Source of the DNA: JAAUUJ01 sp964392245
Lineage (GTDB): Bacteria > Cyanobacteriota > Cyanobacteriia > Thermostichales > Thermostichaceae
DNA length: 64,000 nt
Direction: 5' to 3'
NCBI GenBank assembly: GCA_964392245.1
Contig: CAYMOX010000007.1
Location: forward strand, 48,719 to 112,718
Part shown: positions 60,956-64,000 of the stretch, in pieces
Numbering within the stretch: position 1 is the first letter of the stretch
Layout: each line of letters opens with the position of its first letter
Notes under the pieces: generated by a model
What the model saw: only the letters and a program-made list of their open reading frames with translations
What the model was told of the DNA's origin: nothing
The model's database searches: none
Program-made: the position numbers and the translations under genes

Positions 60956-62749
60956 ATGATTTCCTCCCTTTCTCTGGTCCAGGTGCTCACGCAGGCGGTC
61001 TCTGAGGCCATCAGTCGGGCCGCCGCTGCAGAAAAACTGGGCGCCCTCACAGAGGCACAGGTGGGTGAGATCAAGATTGTTCTGGAGATCCCCAAAGATA
61101 CCCGCCATGGAGACTATGCCACCCCGGTGGCCCTGGGGATGAAGAAGCTCTGTGAGGGGTTACCCCCGGCCAAAATTGCTCAGGCCCTGGTGGCAGAACT
61201 GCAGCTGCCTGATGTGGAAGCCAGCATTGCCGGACCCGGATACATCAATTTCCGTCTTCACCCTCCTTTTCTCCAGCGGGGGCTAGACAATCTTCTCTCT
61301 CTGGGCAATGACTATGGCAAAACTCTGACAGAGTCTCCAGAACGGATCCTGGTGGAGTTTGTTTCCGCTAATCCCACGGGGCCTTTGCATGTGGGGCATG
61401 GTCGCTGGGCCGCAGTGGGATCCACTCTGGCCCATTTGCTGGCCTGGACCGGGCATCAGGTGGAGCGAGAATTCTACATCAACGATGCTGGCAATCAGAT
61501 GCAGATCCTGGGGCAATCTCTGCAGGTGCGAGTACAGCAATTACAGGGAAAGACGCTGGATTTGCCGGAGGATGCCTACCGTGGCACTTATCTGGTGGAC
61601 ATGGCCCAACGGCTGTTGGAGAAGGTGGAGCAGGGTTCGACGGTTCTACCGACCACCCTCCAGGAGTACACGGATTACGCCTATCGGGAATTGCTTGCCT
61701 GGCAACAGGCCACCCTGCACCAGTTTGGCACCGACTTTGACTCTTGGTTCAGCGAACGCCGACTGCATACCCCTGATCCCCAGAGCTCCCTCAGTGCGAT
61801 TGAGATCACCCTCCAGGAATTGGAAGAAAACGGCTTCCTCTATCGGGCCCGCTCTCCACGGCAGGAGGATCCGGCACCGGAGGCGGAAGAGGCGATCTAC
61901 TTCAAAACCGCTGAATACGGCGATGACAAGGATCGGGTGGTGCGCAAAGGGGATGGTTCCCTCACCTATCTGGCGGCAGATATTGCCTATCACCGGGATA
62001 AGGTGCGGCGTGGCTACAACCGTCTGATCAATATTCTCGGCTCGGATCACCACGGGTATGTGGCTCGTCTACAGGCAGGGGTGGCAGCCTTCAGCTCCGC
62101 CGTGACCCTGGAATGCATCATTGGTCAGTTTGTGAAACTCTTTCAGACCGATCCGCAAACTCAGGAGCGGACCGAAGTTCGCATGTCCAAACGGACGGGA
62201 AATTTTGTCTCCCTGAATGATTTGATTGAGGATGAAGAGATCGGGGTGGGGGTGGATGCAGCCCGCTGGTTTTTGCTCAGCAACTCCATGGATTCCCCGA
62301 TTAACTTTGATCTGGATGTAGCCCGGCAGGCCTCTTTGGATAATCCTGTGGTTTATGCCCACTACAGTCATGCTCGCTGTTGCACGCTTCTGCGCCGGAT
62401 TGCAGAGGATCGTGGTGTCGATATGGAGTCATCCCACCCGATCGTGAATGCCACAGGCGATCTGCTGTTTGTGGAACCCGAAGAACGCCTCCTGCTCATG
62501 CGCTTACTTACCCTTCCAGATGAAGTCAGACTGGCAGCAGTGGAACGAGCTCCCCATAAACTAATCCGATTTGTGGAATCTGTGGCCAGTGACTTTAACA
62601 AGTTCTATGATCGCTGTCGCATCTATCCCCTCCTGGATGAGCAACCGGATCTGGCATTCGCCCGTCTACAACTGGTTAAGGCCACACGTCAGATCCTCTA
62701 CAACACGCTGACAGGACTGCTGGGGATCAGTGCTCCTGAGTCAATGTGA
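60956..62749 (+). CDS. argS: Arginyl-tRNA synthetase
   Basis: A 597-residue class I synthetase. The N-terminal Add-1 domain (about 1-110) is present, VEFVSANPTGPLHVGHGRWA carries the HIGH motif, EFYINDAGNQMQILG is an ArgRS hallmark, VRMSKRTGNFVSL is the KMSKS counterpart, and the DALR anticodon domain closes the protein. The ATG at 60956 is preferred over a TTG 12 bases upstream. Confidence 0.96.
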   Translation: MISSLSLVQVLTQAVSEAISRAAAAEKLGALTEAQVGEIKIVLEIPKDTRHGDYATPVALGMKKLCEGLPPAKIAQALVAELQLPDVEASIAGPGYINFRLHPPFLQRGLDNLLSLGNDYGKTLTESPERILVEFVSANPTGPLHVGHGRWAAVGSTLAHLLAWTGHQVEREFYINDAGNQMQILGQSLQVRVQQLQGKTLDLPEDAYRGTYLVDMAQRLLEKVEQGSTVLPTTLQEYTDYAYRELLAWQQATLHQFGTDFDSWFSERRLHTPDPQSSLSAIEITLQELEENGFLYRARSPRQEDPAPEAEEAIYFKTAEYGDDKDRVVRKGDGSLTYLAADIAYHRDKVRRGYNRLINILGSDHHGYVARLQAGVAAFSSAVTLECIIGQFVKLFQTDPQTQERTEVRMSKRTGNFVSLNDLIEDEEIGVGVDAARWFLLSNSMDSPINFDLDVARQASLDNPVVYAHYSHARCCTLLRRIAEDRGVDMESSHPIVNATGDLLFVEPEERLLLMRLLTLPDEVRLAAVERAPHKLIRFVESVASDFNKFYDRCRIYPLLDEQPDLAFARLQLVKATRQILYNTLTGLLGISAPESM

Positions 62750-62957
62750 ATCACTGTGAAATCGCAAATAGACTATTCTCAGACCTGAAATGATCAGATA
62801 GAAAGGGGTGAGAGGATCACAATCATGCCTTCACTTCAAAATCTATGCTTAACTTTACAACGACCCATCCGTTTATCCCCCACGGTCATTGTTATCTCTG
62901 GCAACCAGAGGTGGTTGGGTTACATTTGGCTTCCAACACCCTGATCGCTGCCGCCTA

Positions 62958-63341
62958 TTACTCTATCTTCCCCAGCCTTCCGATATATTGTCGAGAAACA
63001 TAGTCTGTTGTCTTTCCCTTCTTTGGATCCCCACTTTCATCCACAATCAAGGTAATAGATCGACCTGCTAACCGCTGCAAAGTCAGGTGGAGGCGCTGTT
63101 CTTGTCAAGCGGGAAGTGACCAGGGTGACTGGGCGAGAAAATGATGCAAAGACTGATGGTTTTCCACCCCAATGTGTTGAGCAATGGCAGGTAAAGTCTT
63201 CCGCTTAATGGGTGAAAGTAAACCTAGGAGCATGAGTTTAAAGAACTCGAAACTCCTGACTTCTGGAAAGAGTGAACGGTAAGCTTCACAGTAGTCATCA
63301 ATGACTTGGAGGGTAGGAAGCGCTGGACGAGGTAGAGTCAT
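62958..63341 (-). pseudogene. IS701-family transposase relic
   Basis: The reading frame begins MTLPRPALPTLQVIDDYCEA as in cyanobacterial IS701 transposases, runs through SPIKRKTLPAIAQHIG and LHHFLAQSPWSLPA to an in-frame TGA at 63105-63107. It then continues in the same frame with QEQRLHLTLQRLAGRSITLI, VDESGDPKKGKTTDYVSRQ (with the first DDE Asp) to another stop at 62958. The rest of the gene (over 250 residues) is missing, so the element is dead. No terminal inverted repeats were found by eye. Confidence 0.85.
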
Positions 63342-63445
63342 GGCCAGTTGAGGAGTCTAGCGTACTACATCGATCCTATCCGACTGAAACTGACTAAAGA
63401 GGGATATCCTTCATCTCTTAATTCGTGAGAGAAGATCATGGAAAC

Positions 63446-63916
63446 CTATGATCCTGTCGCTGAGTTGATAATCTTGGGGTACTGATCCCAGAGAGATTGG
63501 AGAACATGCCGGGATACCATCATGAATCCTCCCGGTGCCCGTTCAACAGGCATGAGTCCGGTGGAAGCATGGAGAGATCCTAATCCAGAGACACGAAATG
63601 TAATCGGTTGCCTTCGTTGGGGATAACAACCAGCAAAAACATCTGTGTGTTTCAGACTCTCATAGGCACGAACTATTACATCTCCTGAAAAGATTAGATC
63701 TGAGTCTATAAACAGAAGATGAGAGCAATGGGTAGCCATAAATTTTGCGACGAGTTCATTTCTTGCATTGACGATCAGTGAACATCCGCCAACCGCTCCA
63801 ATGGACAATGCTACTCCTCGCTGAGATAGCTTTACCATCGCATCACAGATCACTCCCACGATCCTGACATCAAGCCGATAGTCATAAGTAGGGATCGCAA
63901 TATAAATGATGTCCAT
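63446..63916 (-). CDS. Truncated glycosyltransferase-like (GT-A) protein
   Basis: A 156-residue fragment. YIAIPTYDYRLDVRIVGVI and SLIVNARNELVAKFMATHCS lead to HLLFIDSDLIFSGDVI with a DxD-like motif, and VFAGCYPQRRQPI follows. It stops abruptly after QYPKIINSATGS, before the acceptor-binding part that such proteins usually have, and lies just upstream of the IS701 relic. The ATG at 63916 is preferred over a TTG at 63937 because AAGG lies upstream. It may be a decayed or short enzyme. Confidence 0.6.
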   Translation of the reverse strand: MDIIYIAIPTYDYRLDVRIVGVICDAMVKLSQRGVALSIGAVGGCSLIVNARNELVAKFMATHCSHLLFIDSDLIFSGDVIVRAYESLKHTDVFAGCYPQRRQPITFRVSGLGSLHASTGLMPVERAPGGFMMVSRHVLQSLWDQYPKIINSATGS

Positions 63917-64000
63917 AGCATCATGCCTTGAAATCAAATAGTCTCTAGGGGACTTCGATTAATTGATAATGGGAGTTTTTTGGTAGAATTGAAGAGATGA

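Noticed and set aside
62889..63071. A 60-codon plus-strand frame after argS
   Set aside because: It lies antisense to the transposase relic and has no sensible composition or ribosome-binding site.

Overview
The window comes from a cyanobacterium of moderate GC content (judged by eye). Markers of that group are a Ycf66 protein, a Ycf23/DUF561 protein, a CPP1-like J-domain membrane protein, a plant-type PetF ferredoxin, a PATAN-REC response regulator, Uma2 and pentapeptide-repeat proteins, and an RNase P RNA. I cannot name genus or species. GATC and GGATCC are strikingly frequent. The classic HIP1 octamer GCGATCGC was noticed only twice, once inside the anticodon arm of the single tRNA. The sequence contains a 100-base run of N (17221-17320), so it is a scaffolded assembly.

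Layout. 1-3.7 kb: a histidine kinase with two response regulators, the second cut by the window edge. 3.7-10.4 kb: a large unknown protein, a tiny protein, and an RND pump with its lipoprotein adaptor. 10.5-15.3 kb: pyrE, an asparaginase, ycf66, aroH, a TonB-like protein, tRNA-Ala(CGC) and petF. 15.6-20.9 kb: the most distinctive block, four consecutive secreted lipoproteins (one proline-linker protein that looks like a beta-helix and is split by the gap, then three tandem paralogues with an IPT/TIG-like and an ASH-like domain), bounded by good terminators. 20.9-29 kb: ribD, a pentapeptide protein, and a minus-strand run sppA-alr-119 aa membrane protein-uma2-PTPS-related membrane protein, then ycf23. 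29-35.6 kb: rnpB, a TPR protein, a Bax-inhibitor-1 family protein, folA, a nitroreductase and a MuiA-family protein.

35.8-43.4 kb: an overlapping ubiX-lapA-like-sulfatase-like operon; a PIN toxin/antitoxin pair flanked by a duplicated 3' end of the sulfatase-like gene; an M43-type metalloprotease lipoprotein and another lipoprotein; a small-protein gene; the PATAN-REC regulator. 43.4-53.4 kb: tex, ppgK, trmO, an M23 peptidase, a second copy of a small-protein family, pepF, a ZIP transporter, an ABM-domain protein and a single-span membrane protein. 53.7-64 kb: a 35-residue membrane peptide, a Ser/Thr kinase-TPR-membrane protein, a class I aminotransferase, a CPP1-like protein, a TPR/58 aa/cysteine desulfurase run, a coiled-coil protein, argS, an IS701-type transposase relic and a truncated glycosyltransferase-like gene.

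Most genes are housekeeping and tightly packed, with several convergent pairs overlapping at their 3' ends. Accessory content is concentrated in 15.6-20.9 kb, 38.0-41.5 kb and 62.9-64 kb. The strongest candidate for an undescribed system is the four-lipoprotein cluster. The toxin-antitoxin insertion scar, three paralogous 60-70 aa proteins and two short genes (35 and 58 aa) are further leads.
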